NCBI GenBank assembly: GCA_910578885.1
Contig: CAJTSH010000001.1
Coordinates: forward strand, 111,007 to 175,006
Reading direction: 5' to 3'
Length of the DNA stretch: 64,000 nucleotides
DNA from: an uncultured Lachnospiraceae bacterium
Lineage (GTDB): Bacteria; Bacillota; Clostridia; Lachnospirales; Lachnospiraceae
The position numbers and the translations under genes are program-made. The notes beneath the pieces were generated by a model. That model was given only the letters and a program-made list of their open reading frames with translations, had not been told where the DNA came from and ran no database searches. Position 1 is the first letter of the stretch. Every line of letters begins with the position of its first letter. This document shows positions 8,924 to 18,506 of the stretch, piece after piece.

Positions 8924-11002
8924 CTATTCTCTGGGCAAAGTCTGCATCACTTCCCATATATGTCTGTAATTCAGCTTTTTCACCGCCCTGATATAGAAAC
9001 ATTCTACCACAACAATTATACCTGTCACAACCAGCGCGCCCAAAAACAGCGTCCCAATTCTTTCGGCGAAAGCAGATGGCGTCAAAGCGCCGCACATCGA
9101 AGATGCTCCCACGACGCCGCTTACCACAGCCGCCGCCACCGGAATACCGAAATACCATTTCACCTGAACAGATGCTGACCGGTAAATTCTTTTGTCATCC
9201 GCCCCCAGCACCGCAAGCGTCTGATATCTTCTCCCCGTCTTTTTCTGCTGCATTAAAAACTGTACCGCAAGCACCGTATTTGCAATCACGAAAAAGATAA
9301 CCGCAAGATATATCGTGGTATAGCTTGCCGCCACTGCATAGAATAGGTGTCTGCCCATATTCTGCAGATAGCTCTCATATTCCAGCGGACAATCCTTCAA
9401 CAGCTCATTCACTTCGGAAATTGCCTGCATCTGCCCTTTTTCTGCGATATAATCCTCTTTCAGCTTTACATTCCAAAAAGAAGAACCTCTGTCTCCGTCG
9501 CGCAGCTTTAAAAAATCCTCGTCGCGGACAATCAATGCCATGCTTAAAGCAATACTCCGGTCGGTGACAATATTGTCCGCATGAATTCCCGGTCTTACGG
9601 AATAAGTTTCCCCATCCATCTCAAGATGCAGCCCACGTTCTAAAACATCCGCCAGAAGTTTCTGTAACTTTTCCGTACTAAATCCTGAATCCCCATAAAC
9701 CGCAACCTCATTTTCTCCAAGCCTCAGCGGTTCTTTCCCTTTGAGCCGTAAAATCTCATTATAGCCGGACTCGGCAATCAAATAAGGCGCATCTCTTACA
9801 AAATATCCTAAATTATTGATAAGGATGTCTCTTTCTCCCGACTTTTCCAGTTTTTTTGCAGCCTCTAAAAACTCGGATGCGTCAAAGGTATGCGCGGTCT
9901 CTTCCCCCGCTTCATAAAATACCTCGCCAGCGTAAAACATTCCCGTCCGCAATTCAAATAAGACGCCCATTTTCTCTTCCAGCTCCGGCTGATTCCATAT
10001 CTTTCTCACCTCGTCTTCCTCTCCCTGGAAAGTGAAATCTACAGAATACGACCGGTCTTCTTGATTGCTCCACATCATTGACACTCCAAATCCCAGACAG
10101 CAGATTGCCGCCACCATCAGAAGCGAAGCGGTCGCCATTGACCCGGAACGCAAGCATACATTTTCCTGAAGCTGACGGAAAGTAAATGTATCCAAGCCCT
10201 TTGCCGTTCTTCTCACCGACGCCCGCTTTCCAAGAACCAATACAATTCCCTGAAACAACAGAAATGTTCCGGTAATTCCAAACAAAAGCGTTGCGCTCAT
10301 TCCGAGAAGCCCAATCCACGATATCCCAGTGACTGCCATCCAGTAAGCGGGCAAAAGAAGCAGGATTCCCGCAAAAAGCCGAATACGCACTTTCTTTTCG
10401 TCAATTGGCTTTAATTTCTCTTCTCCCGTTATCTTCAGCAGAGAAAGCGGCTCCTTTCCGACAATCCTTCCGCTTAATACCACATGCGCCGCAACTTTGA
10501 CTGTAAGAAAACCAGCCGCCGTCCAGCCAATTGCAGACACGGAAATTGTGAACTGATGTCCGATAATCCCTAATCCCACCAGCCTTACGGTAATCAAACT
10601 GATAAATTCGGATAACAGCACCGCTAACGGAATCCCGGTCACCAGTGCAAAAAGGCTTCCCAGAAAATCCTCCGCCAAGAGCAGGAAAAAAAGCCTGTTC
10701 CGTTTCATCCCCATCATCAGATAAAGCCCAAATTCATGATTCCTTCTGTCCAACTGATATTTCGTCGCAAAATACACCAGAAAGAAAATGATGACAAGGG
10801 ACATGGCATACAGCACCGGAATCAGCCCCATCAGCTTATTAACCGCATCACTTTCCATTATCACCAGAAATTTCATGACGTCCTGATTTTCCAGTGAAAG
10901 AATAATGTAAAATGCAATAATACTGATAATTAGAGAAGCAAGGTAAATACCGTTTTCTTTCCGGCTCCTTTTACTGTTCCTTCTTAAAAGTTTAAAGTAC
11001 AT
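8924..11002 (-). CDS. FtsX-like ABC transporter permease (BceB-like)
   Basis: A 692-aa permease with about ten membrane segments and a large extracellular domain (roughly residues 300-540) between helices 7 and 8. That is the architecture of BceB/VraG peptide-antibiotic transporters, in which this domain contacts cell-wall-active peptides. The ATG at 11002 has GGAGGAGG ahead and overlaps the ATPase stop by 11 bases. With its ATPase and the kinase it should form a sensory and resistance complex. The actual inducing peptide is unknown. Confidence 0.92.
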   Translation of the reverse strand: MYFKLLRRNSKRSRKENGIYLASLIISIIAFYIILSLENQDVMKFLVIMESDAVNKLMGLIPVLYAMSLVIIFFLVYFATKYQLDRRNHEFGLYLMMGMKRNRLFFLLLAEDFLGSLFALVTGIPLAVLLSEFISLITVRLVGLGIIGHQFTISVSAIGWTAAGFLTVKVAAHVVLSGRIVGKEPLSLLKITGEEKLKPIDEKKVRIRLFAGILLLLPAYWMAVTGISWIGLLGMSATLLFGITGTFLLFQGIVLVLGKRASVRRTAKGLDTFTFRQLQENVCLRSGSMATASLLMVAAICCLGFGVSMMWSNQEDRSYSVDFTFQGEEDEVRKIWNQPELEEKMGVLFELRTGMFYAGEVFYEAGEETAHTFDASEFLEAAKKLEKSGERDILINNLGYFVRDAPYLIAESGYNEILRLKGKEPLRLGENEVAVYGDSGFSTEKLQKLLADVLERGLHLEMDGETYSVRPGIHADNIVTDRSIALSMALIVRDEDFLKLRDGDRGSSFWNVKLKEDYIAEKGQMQAISEVNELLKDCPLEYESYLQNMGRHLFYAVAASYTTIYLAVIFFVIANTVLAVQFLMQQKKTGRRYQTLAVLGADDKRIYRSASVQVKWYFGIPVAAAVVSGVVGASSMCGALTPSAFAERIGTLFLGALVVTGIIVVVECFYIRAVKKLNYRHIWEVMQTLPRE

Positions 11003-11768
11003 GCGCGCTTCCTCCTCCCAACTGTGCCATAACGGCAAGTATCCTTTCATAGAAATTTTCCCTGCTCTCTCCCTGAACGTCTTTTCTTAATTCATGGAAA
11101 ATTGCTCCATCCCGGATGAACAGAATCCTTGAACAGTAGCTTGCCGCATTTGCATCATGCGTCACCATCAGAATCGTCGCCTTTCCGGTTTCATTCAGCC
11201 CAGAAAGCTTTTCCATCAGGCTCTTCGCATTGCGGCTGTCCAAGGCTCCGGTCGGCTCATCCGAAAGAATGATTTCCGGTTTCAAAATCAACGCTCTTGC
11301 CGCTGCCACTCTCTGCTTCTGTCCCCCGGACATCTGTGCCGGAAACTTATTCAGCACCTCCGTGATTTCCAGATAATCCGCAAGTTCCTGCAAACGCTTT
11401 TCCTCTTCCTGTGCTTCCATATTGTGAATATCCATCGGAAGCAGTATATTTTCCCGTCCGGTCAGATTGTCCAACAGTTCAAAATCCTGAAACAGATACC
11501 CAATCTTTCTTCCCCTGTATTCCGCCAGATTCTTTCCGCAAAATCCCCCGATATCCACGCCGTTTAAAAGAATCCTTCCGGCAGTGGGCTTTATCATAGT
11601 TGCAATACAGTTGAGCAGCGTGGTCTTGCCGGAACCGCTGCTTCCCATAATTCCTAAGAATTCCCCTTCCAGTACGCCGAAAGTTATTCCGTTTAATGCC
11701 TTTGTAACGCTTATTCCCTTACCATAGTGCTTATGCAGCGCTTCTATGTCTAAAATTTTCTGCTTCAT
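10992..11768 (-). CDS. ABC transporter ATPase (BceA-like)
   Basis: A 258-aa MacB/BceA-type ATPase: Walker A GSSGSGKTTL (about 42-51), Q-loop FQDFELLDNLT, signature MSGGQKQRVAAARAL, Walker B IILSDEPTGALDS and H-loop VTHDANAA. AAGGAGG stands eight bases before ATG. It is the first gene of the operon whose promoter and operator lie at 11847-11892. Confidence 0.93.
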   Translation of the reverse strand: MKQKILDIEALHKHYGKGISVTKALNGITFGVLEGEFLGIMGSSGSGKTTLLNCIATMIKPTAGRILLNGVDIGGFCGKNLAEYRGRKIGYLFQDFELLDNLTGRENILLPMDIHNMEAQEEEKRLQELADYLEITEVLNKFPAQMSGGQKQRVAAARALILKPEIILSDEPTGALDSRNAKSLMEKLSGLNETGKATILMVTHDANAASYCSRILFIRDGAIFHELRKDVQGESRENFYERILAVMAQLGGGSAHVL

Positions 11769-11846
11769 TGTATTCCTCCTTGTTTGCTGCTTTTTTTATG
11801 TGTTCAACATTGTTTTCTGCAATGCGCTCCCTCATGCGCTAGAATT

Positions 11847-11892
11847 ATTATAAAGCAGCGAAGGCGTCTTGAACACTTACAGCTTTTGTAAG
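11847..11892 (-). promoter_or_regulatory. Promoter and BceR-type operator of the peptide-resistance operon
   Basis: On the minus strand, TATAAT (11852-11847) is preceded at 16 bases by a poor -35 box, GTTCAA. Directly upstream of that lies a perfect inverted repeat, CTTACA-N5-TGTAAG (11876-11892). Bce-type regulators bind TNACA/TGTAA half-sites, so a weak -35 with an adjacent repeat fits an activated promoter. The usual spacer is four bases and here it is five. Confidence 0.7.
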
Positions 11893-11984
11893 ATTTCTCT
11901 AAACTATAATTTATGCAGCATTCCGCTTTTAAAACTTTATTTTTCTTTCATTTTCGAAACTCTGTATGTAATAGTTAAATATAC

Positions 11985-12013
11985 AAAGAAACGGCAAACC
12001 TTTTGGTCTGCCG
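11985..12013 (-). terminator. Terminator of the L,D-transpeptidase transcript
   Basis: On the minus strand CGGCAGACC/GGTTTGCCG (one G-T pair, AAAA loop) is followed by TTTCTTTG. It lies 12 bases behind the stop at 12025. Confidence 0.8.
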
Positions 12014-12024
12014 CCTTATCGTAT

Positions 12025-13521
12025 CTAATTTCCAACTTCTTCGCTCCCCTTCTTCTCCGGATCCACATACGAATACGCATTCGATATCTTACAATTCTCC
12101 GTTGAAAGCTCAATCGGCTCCCTATAGTATGCAATCACCGGCGTGTCCTTTTCAATCATCTCATAAAGCGATGCCGCGAACGCAAGCGGAACATTTACAC
12201 ACCCATGCGAACCCCTCGTCTTATAATATTCCCCTCCAAAATTGCTCCTCCAGGATGCGTCATGGATTCCGACATTGTAGGCAAAAACAATAAAATAGGT
12301 CACATCCGACTCGTAATCCTCACCCACAAGCACGGCGGGGCTCTGTTTGTAGACCACTTTAAATACCCCGTCCGGAGAGCCGTTTCCTTTTGCAATATTG
12401 CCTGACACCAGATCAGACTCCAGCTTCAGCTCACCGTTCTCATAGTACCATACATGCTGACTGGTATAATCAATCTCCACATATGTATTTCCAATATCAT
12501 CCAATCCTTCTACCCTTGCCGTCTGGGAATATACTGGCTCCCTTTCCGTTGTTCCGCCGGCAAGTATATTTTCCTCAAGAAGCTTTGCTTCTTCCTCTTT
12601 ATCAATGACCCAGCCGTAATCGCCGCCGCCGATTTCCACGGTGTCCCCCTTGGAAGTCTTGAATTCCCTTACATCCGCATAAGTATTGTATTTGCTTGCC
12701 AGTCTCTGGACGAATCTTTCTACTTTTTCCTTATCAATAGTCACAGAGAAATCCTCTGCAACATGTATCATGTCAAACAGCTCTTCACCTTCTAGTTTCT
12801 CGTCATAATCTGCAATCTTATAAACGACCTTAGCTGCCGAATAGCTGTCAATCGCCGCCATTGCTTCCGTAATTTCCGATGATTCCTCTGTAATCTCAGG
12901 ACTTTCATACATCTCATCCGTCAGATGAAGCTCACCAGCTCCCTCGGAAACGGCACGCTGAACCGCTGCCACCACTCGATCTAAAATCAACTGATTGCCT
13001 TGTTTTTCCTGAACAACCTGATATTTTCCGTCTTCCAGAACAATCTTTGCATTTTCAGGCGGCTCAATATTCTCTTCCTGAAAGCAATCCAGCTTCGATA
13101 CCGTATCATAAAGCATCCCGGCGTCATACTCCATCGGCGTCTTCACATCAATACGATTTCCTGAAAATACTGCCGTAAGCCATCCATAAGGATTCTGCTC
13201 CTTTAAAGCCTTGCCAACCGAGCCGTCCGGTGCATAATTGCTTCCAATCTGCGCTCCCTCAATTGTATATAAGTTCTTGTCACGATCCGAAATAATCAGA
13301 ATATATTTCCCTTCATCTCTGGCAATCTCCGCCTCGGCATCTGAAACGCTCAGCCCTCCCACCTGTAAACCATTGATTTCTGTCCTGAAAAAGAAATGAT
13401 CCTGAAAGAAAAACGTCATTGCAAAATAACCTATCAACAGCAAAGATGTCAATACCACTGCAAGTATAATTCCATTTCGGATTCTCCGCATTCTTCTCCG
13501 TTTTTCTCTGATTCCCTGCAT
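12025..13521 (-). CDS. L,D-transpeptidase (YkuD) with peptidoglycan-binding domain
   Basis: A 498-aa membrane-anchored cell-wall enzyme. A basic N-terminus precedes one helix (about 17-40). A VanW-type/PG-binding module (about 45-330, opening with INGLQVGGLSVSDAEAEI) follows, then the YkuD catalytic domain. Its active-site motif is TRGSHGCVNVP with nucleophile Cys441. It forms 3-3 cross-links in peptidoglycan or attaches proteins to it. The ATG at 13521 has GGAGGATAAG ahead; an in-frame ATG at 13554 would add 11 residues. It is last in a run of four same-strand genes. Confidence 0.92.
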   Translation of the reverse strand: MQGIREKRRRMRRIRNGIILAVVLTSLLLIGYFAMTFFFQDHFFFRTEINGLQVGGLSVSDAEAEIARDEGKYILIISDRDKNLYTIEGAQIGSNYAPDGSVGKALKEQNPYGWLTAVFSGNRIDVKTPMEYDAGMLYDTVSKLDCFQEENIEPPENAKIVLEDGKYQVVQEKQGNQLILDRVVAAVQRAVSEGAGELHLTDEMYESPEITEESSEITEAMAAIDSYSAAKVVYKIADYDEKLEGEELFDMIHVAEDFSVTIDKEKVERFVQRLASKYNTYADVREFKTSKGDTVEIGGGDYGWVIDKEEEAKLLEENILAGGTTEREPVYSQTARVEGLDDIGNTYVEIDYTSQHVWYYENGELKLESDLVSGNIAKGNGSPDGVFKVVYKQSPAVLVGEDYESDVTYFIVFAYNVGIHDASWRSNFGGEYYKTRGSHGCVNVPLAFAASLYEMIEKDTPVIAYYREPIELSTENCKISNAYSYVDPEKKGSEEVGN

Positions 13522-13567
13522 CTTATCCTCCTTCGGGGACACGCCCACGAGCATAGGCTGTCCACGG

Positions 13568-15292
13568 CTATTTTAGCTTAAATCTATTCACTTCCCTATT
13601 CAATAATTCCGCAATTTTTTGATTCTCATCTGCTTCTTTGCCAATATTGTCCACATTTCCATTCAGCTCCATTGACATTTCCGAAACATTTACAATGCCC
13701 TTTGCGCTCTCTTCCACTGCAATATTCACCGCCTCTACGGCTTCCTTTATCATATCGACAGACTGCTGAAGCTGCTCGGAATTCTCTTCAAACTGCGTCA
13801 TGACCGCATGGATACTCTCTGCATCCTGACGATATTTATCACTTGCCGACAACAATTCCCGGTACCCGTCTAAAGCAGTCTTTTCCATGTACTCTACCAT
13901 CAATTGCGCTTCCCTTGCAAGTCCTTCCACAGATGCAATCACCGCCTCACTGACCTGACGGATTTGATCTGCCGCCCCAGCGGAATCTAAAGCAAGCTTT
14001 CCGATTTCTCCTGCTACGACCGCAAAGCCCTTCCCCGCTTCTCCGGCCCGCGCCGCCTCAATACTTGCGTTTAATGCTAACAGATTGGTCTGTGCCGTAA
14101 TTGTGATAATATTCTCTGTCAGAAGGTTAATCTCTTCTACAGATCTGGACTGTTCGATTTTCGCATTTACAGAAGCGCTGATTTCCTCTGCCTGAAGCTG
14201 TGCGTTCCGCTGTTCCGTTACCGCCTTTTTACGGAGCTTCTCCGCTCTCGTCTGTATCTCTGCCGCATAGCTGCTGCCATCCTCGGCGCTGTTGTAAATA
14301 TCCTTAGTCTGCCCATATATGCCCGCAACCGTCTCATTGATCTGATTTAAGGAAGCAGTAGTCTCTTCCATCGCTGCGCTCATCTCCTGCATGGTTGCCG
14401 ATACGTCTGTAATACTCATTCCGGCTTCCGCCAAGTCTCCTGCCACAAGCTGCGTGGACTTGCTCAAATTCTCAGAATTCTGTGAAATTCGAAGCATAAT
14501 GCTTCGGATGTACTCAAGAAGCTCATTCACATTATCCGCAATCAGCTCTGTCTCATCTCCCGTATGTACCTCTAATTTCTGCGTCAGATCCCCGCCGCTA
14601 TGCACCAGCTCATAGATCTTTCCATTAACAGAACGAAGACTTCTTGTCACACCATTTACAATAAGGCTCAGCAAAATGACGGCGATAATAATCCCCAATG
14701 CTCCGATTTGAAGAATCCGTATAATCACTTGATTCAGCCGCGCCACTATCGAAGATGCGTCAAAGTCACTCCCCAAAACGGCAATTACCTGTCCCTGTGC
14801 ATCCTTTACCGGCAAATATACGGTAATCAAATCACCATCGGCTGTAGAATCAATGTATTCCTGCACATACTCTTCACCCTCAAAAACAGTTTCAAGCTCC
14901 TCATAGGAATCCTCAAACTCATCCCCGATAGAATTCTGCCCATCAGTTTCATCCGTGTCAATTCCATAATATACCTTTTGTCCGTCAGTACTTAAGGTAT
15001 ATAAATAGGCTACATGACAGCTCGCTTTCATATCCCGCAGGGAATCCAGCATCTGTTCATATTCCCCAGTTTCCTCATCTCCCGGTTTCAAATTCCGAAG
15101 TATATCCGCATCCACCTGATGCACCGCAACTCTTGCCGCCGTTTTTGCCTGTTCTACTCCCAATGCGACCATATCCTGCTTCATATTCAAGTAGAAATTC
15201 ACGCCTAAGAGCAGGCACAGCCCCAGTAAAATCAGAATTGTCCCCAGTAAAATTTTAATCTTGATGCTCAGTCTTCTTGTTCTGTTTCTCAT
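13568..15292 (-). CDS. Methyl-accepting chemotaxis protein
   Basis: A 574-aa chemoreceptor: helix 1 (about 10-30), an extracellular sensor of about 150 residues with PAS/Cache-like text (LYTLSTDGQKVYYGID, VIAVLGSDFDA), helix 2 (about 190-215), a HAMP linker and a signalling domain. The CheA/CheW-binding hairpin is QTNLLALNASIEAARAGEAG, nearly the universal sequence. It starts at 15292 (MRNRTRRLS); the longer upstream frame overlaps degV. No che or fla genes are in the window, so it is an orphan receptor. The ligand is unknown. Confidence 0.92.
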   Translation of the reverse strand: MRNRTRRLSIKIKILLGTILILLGLCLLLGVNFYLNMKQDMVALGVEQAKTAARVAVHQVDADILRNLKPGDEETGEYEQMLDSLRDMKASCHVAYLYTLSTDGQKVYYGIDTDETDGQNSIGDEFEDSYEELETVFEGEEYVQEYIDSTADGDLITVYLPVKDAQGQVIAVLGSDFDASSIVARLNQVIIRILQIGALGIIIAVILLSLIVNGVTRSLRSVNGKIYELVHSGGDLTQKLEVHTGDETELIADNVNELLEYIRSIMLRISQNSENLSKSTQLVAGDLAEAGMSITDVSATMQEMSAAMEETTASLNQINETVAGIYGQTKDIYNSAEDGSSYAAEIQTRAEKLRKKAVTEQRNAQLQAEEISASVNAKIEQSRSVEEINLLTENIITITAQTNLLALNASIEAARAGEAGKGFAVVAGEIGKLALDSAGAADQIRQVSEAVIASVEGLAREAQLMVEYMEKTALDGYRELLSASDKYRQDAESIHAVMTQFEENSEQLQQSVDMIKEAVEAVNIAVEESAKGIVNVSEMSMELNGNVDNIGKEADENQKIAELLNREVNRFKLK

Positions 15293-15342
15293 ATGCCCAC
15301 CATCCCTGAAATATCTGTCAGCTAGTTTCTTCTGCCTCCATT

Positions 15343-16203
15343 TTACTCGCATTTTCCTCTGGTTGCAAATAATATTCCAAGAGTTCCCGGTCCGCAATGA
15401 CAAGATATCGTACAACTTGCTTTCGTCACATAGATAGAATCAAAGTGTAAGATTTCATTGATGGTTTTTCGTACCGTTTCAATACAGGCTTCCTCAATGC
15501 CCGAATGCGTAATAAATATCTTATCGGTTTCTATATCGGAATACTGCGCCAACTTGTCCTTTACGTATTTTTCCAGCACACGCTCTAATTTTCCCCTGTA
15601 TTTTTTTCTGACCTCCATGCCTCCGCAGGTGTTATCTACTTCAATACTTGGCTTGATATTCAAAAGATTTGCCCCAAAAGCCGCTGCCGTCGAACATCTC
15701 CCTCCTGCTTTTAAAAACTCCAAGGTATCTACGATAAAACTCCCATGATATTTCTGTTGATTTTCCGAAAAATACCGGTAAATTTCTTCCGGCTCCTTCC
15801 CCGCCTCTATCATGCTCCGGCAGTCAAGCACCTGCAATCCGGTCGCACTTGATAGATTACAGGAATCAATGACATATACATTCTCAAGCTCCTCTGCCGC
15901 AAGCTTTGCGTTCTGATAGGAACTGGTCAGTGCGCTTCCCAGACAAAAGTGAATCACTGCAAGTCCCTGCGCAGTCCACTTCTTAAAATACTCGACATAC
16001 TCATAGGTATTGACTGCCGCCGTTTTCGGCAGCGCCTTCCTGTCCCAATACGCCTGATATAAAACTTCCGGCGTAATGTCCACATTGTCGATGTAATCCT
16101 TTCCCTCCAAATGAATATGGTAGGGCATTGTATTCACCTGATATTGATTTCTCAGCTCTTCCGTAAGATCGCAGGTACTGTCCGCACTTAATATTATCTT
16201 CAT
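15343..16203 (-). CDS. DegV family fatty-acid-binding protein
   Basis: A 286-aa DegV protein, the usual length. The N-terminus is MKIILSADSTCDLTEEL, with the conserved D/S-T/C-D motif. VIHFCLGSALTSSYQNA contains the lipid-carboxylate-binding serines, and FLKAGGRCS matches the family R-x-S region. Relatives (FakB) present fatty acids to the FakA kinase; no fakA is visible here. The start at 16203 has GAAGAGG upstream. It lies 31 bases behind the sigma-like gene. Confidence 0.92.
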   Translation of the reverse strand: MKIILSADSTCDLTEELRNQYQVNTMPYHIHLEGKDYIDNVDITPEVLYQAYWDRKALPKTAAVNTYEYVEYFKKWTAQGLAVIHFCLGSALTSSYQNAKLAAEELENVYVIDSCNLSSATGLQVLDCRSMIEAGKEPEEIYRYFSENQQKYHGSFIVDTLEFLKAGGRCSTAAAFGANLLNIKPSIEVDNTCGGMEVRKKYRGKLERVLEKYVKDKLAQYSDIETDKIFITHSGIEEACIETVRKTINEILHFDSIYVTKASCTISCHCGPGTLGILFATRGKCE

Positions 16204-16234
16204 TCCAAACCTCTTCTTTCTGCTTCCTCCCAAA

Positions 16235-17023
16235 TTATGCGCTCTTCTGAATGACACGCAGAATATCATAAAGCTCTTCTTCCGGCATTTTTGTATAGTC
16301 GGCAAGCTCTGCCGGCGTTGGCTCTGTACCATTCTGTTCTGCGAGATATTTTCTGGCTTCATTTACCAGATTCACTTTTCCGAGCATTGCACTTTCGCTG
16401 TCGTCTTCTCCTGCCAGCTCCAAGATGCAGGTCTGCATGGCAAGTCTTGCCGCAGATCTCAATTCTTCTCCTACACTGCCCACAGTGTCTCCGGCGCCGC
16501 ACAGCTCGGTCAGCTTAATAAACAAACCAACATTTCCTTCCTGTACGATATCCTCAAAATCCTCTTTGGATACGGCAAGTTCCTTTGCCAGATTCAGCAC
16601 CGGCAAAAGCCATGCGTCTGCCAAAAGTTTAATGACAGCTTCCTCACCGGCAAGAAGCCTTTCATACAGCTTGTCCAGTTCTGCTTCGCTGTATGCGGGA
16701 ATCCCTTGCAGTTCCTCCAGATACAGCCGGAAGGTTCTGGAGTCTGGAAGATTTGCACCGTTTTTATCATTCTTTTTGTCTTCCTCCATCCCCTCCGTCC
16801 CCGATTCTTCCGTTTCCTCTGTTTTCTGCTCCTCAAGTTCCTGCTGCACAGGTTCTTTCTGCGGCGTAAGCAGATAATTAATTACCAGCTCCTGCTGCTC
16901 CTCATTCAACTCCATATCTGAAAAGTAGGCTAGTATCTGTTCTTTCGTGAGCGGATCGGATGAAGTCCGAATAATCTCGGATACTTCCCGCACCGTTTCC
17001 GTAAATGTAGTCTGATCTAACAT
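16235..17023 (-). CDS. Truncated sigma-70-like protein lacking region 4
   Basis: A 262-aa protein. An acidic N-terminal part (1-100) with an ELNEEQQELVINYLLTP helix is followed by text that aligns with sigma-70: region 1.2 (FRLYLEELQGIPAYSEAEL), regions 2.1-2.2 (LLPVLNLAKEL, FEDIVQEGNVGLF) and region 3 (EARKYLAEQNGTEPTPAEL, then MPEEELYDILRV). The -10-melting region 2.3/2.4 is not recognisable (no FSTYATWWIRQ), and the protein ends before region 4. It could bind core polymerase without promoter recognition, or be a decaying sigma factor. ATG at 17023 has GGGAG upstream. Confidence 0.7.
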   Translation of the reverse strand: MLDQTTFTETVREVSEIIRTSSDPLTKEQILAYFSDMELNEEQQELVINYLLTPQKEPVQQELEEQKTEETEESGTEGMEEDKKNDKNGANLPDSRTFRLYLEELQGIPAYSEAELDKLYERLLAGEEAVIKLLADAWLLPVLNLAKELAVSKEDFEDIVQEGNVGLFIKLTELCGAGDTVGSVGEELRSAARLAMQTCILELAGEDDSESAMLGKVNLVNEARKYLAEQNGTEPTPAELADYTKMPEEELYDILRVIQKSA

Positions 17024-17062
17024 AGTATTCTCCCATTCACTTTCTTCTTCTCCCATAATAGC

Positions 17063-17093
17063 GTAAGAGAACCTGCTTTGCAAGTTCTCTTAC
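17063..17093 (-). other. Perfect hairpin upstream of the sigma-like gene
   Basis: GTAAGAGAAC (17063-17072) and GTTCTCTTAC (17084-17093) form a ten-pair stem with an 11-base loop. On the minus strand it lies between the DUF4143 ATPase gene and the sigma-like gene, 40 bases before the latter's start. No T-run follows, so it may be a weak terminator, a processing site or a leader structure. Confidence 0.6.
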
Positions 17094-17138
17094 ATGTTAA
17101 ATGCGATTGGAATCTCCTATATATAAATTCTTCTTTTC

Positions 17139-18362
17139 CTAAATCATCCAAATCGGTACAATATAATTTTCTCTATCAATCGCACTTAATCCCGGCTTCA
17201 TACAAACAACCGCTCCCTTGGACCGAGGCGTAGAAGACTTATCTAACAAATCAAATACCTTTATCAGCTCTGTTCCCGGATTTGAAGTCTTCTTTATCTC
17301 AATAGGATTAAGCACACCATCATGCTCCAGTACGATATCAATCTCTCTGGCATCCTTATCACGATAATAGTACATATACGGCTCCTTACCACAATTTAAA
17401 TAAGTCTTCCTAATCTCTGCAACCACATAATTTTCCAAGATAGCGCCATTCATTGCGCCACTCTCCAGTGTTTCCGCACTGCTCCACTTAGTCAGATAGC
17501 AAACCAAACCTGTGTCATAAAAATACAGCTTAGGTGTTTTTACAAGGCGTTTTAACAGATTGTTTGAATAAGGGTGGAGATAGAAAATAATTCCCAAAGT
17601 CTCTAAAATCCCTAACCAATTCTTTGCCTGAATCTGATTAATATCCGCATCTCTTGCAATATCTGCAACATTCAGCATCTGTCCGCATCTTGCTGCAGCC
17701 GCAGTGATAAATCTAAGGAATTTCAACGAGTCTATGACATCGGATAACTCCTTTACATCACGCTCAACATAGGTGGTTAAATAACTGCTATAGAAAATCT
17801 GGCTATTACTGTTAGCGCCACTTACTATTGCCGGCATAGCGCCTTTATAAATTCGTTGAAAAATACCTCTTGCATCTGCTTCTTCCCGGCAGTCTTTTCT
17901 TGCTGCCAGTGCTTCCATGTCAATGGTAAAAGGTTTCATTGCTCCGCCACAGATTTCTGCCTGAGACAAGGATGTAAGTGAAAGTATCGCCACTCTTCCG
18001 GCCAGAGACTCCTGCACACCTCTCATCAACTTAAATATTTGCGAACCTGTTAACCAGAATGCCCCAGGTTCATGATTTTTGTCCACTTTTATTTTGATAT
18101 AAGTAAAAAGCTCCGGCGCATACTGAACCTCATCAATCAACACAGGCGGCTTATGCAGCTGCAAAAATAATTCCGGATCAGTCTTTGCAATGTTTCTCTC
18201 ATTTAAATCATCTAAAGTAACATAACCTCTTTTTGTACCTTCCATTAGCTTCTGAAGCATCGTAGTCTTTCCAACCTGTCTCGGACCAGTTACCAAAACA
18301 ACCGGATATTCTTTTGTAACCTGATTTACTACATTCTCCAAATTTCTTGTTATATACTTCAT
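17139..18362 (-). CDS. AAA ATPase with DUF4143 domain
   Basis: A 407-aa protein of the AAA_14/DUF4143 group. Walker A is VTGPRQVGKTTML (about 28-40), Walker B is PPVLIDEVQYAP, the sensor is FWLTGSQ, and the DUF4143 part has ETLESGAMNGAILENYVVAE and the nuclease-like YYYRDKDAREIDIVLEHDG (D-x-E-x-D...E-x-K with IEIKK). This family is abundant in gut Firmicutes and Bacteroidetes; its role is not established. Start at 18362 follows a GGTTGGAG stretch. Confidence 0.9.
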   Translation of the reverse strand: MKYITRNLENVVNQVTKEYPVVLVTGPRQVGKTTMLQKLMEGTKRGYVTLDDLNERNIAKTDPELFLQLHKPPVLIDEVQYAPELFTYIKIKVDKNHEPGAFWLTGSQIFKLMRGVQESLAGRVAILSLTSLSQAEICGGAMKPFTIDMEALAARKDCREEADARGIFQRIYKGAMPAIVSGANSNSQIFYSSYLTTYVERDVKELSDVIDSLKFLRFITAAAARCGQMLNVADIARDADINQIQAKNWLGILETLGIIFYLHPYSNNLLKRLVKTPKLYFYDTGLVCYLTKWSSAETLESGAMNGAILENYVVAEIRKTYLNCGKEPYMYYYRDKDAREIDIVLEHDGVLNPIEIKKTSNPGTELIKVFDLLDKSSTPRSKGAVVCMKPGLSAIDRENYIVPIWMI

Positions 18363-18506
18363 ATCTCCAACCTTCTTTCGGCTATTATTCATTATAATTA
18401 AATAATAGCCGAAATCACAATACAAAATCAAGCATATATCGCCAATTATATATTATATTTTAATTTCAGCCGAAATAAACATCTATGAGGGTTCCGAGCA
18501 GCTTCC

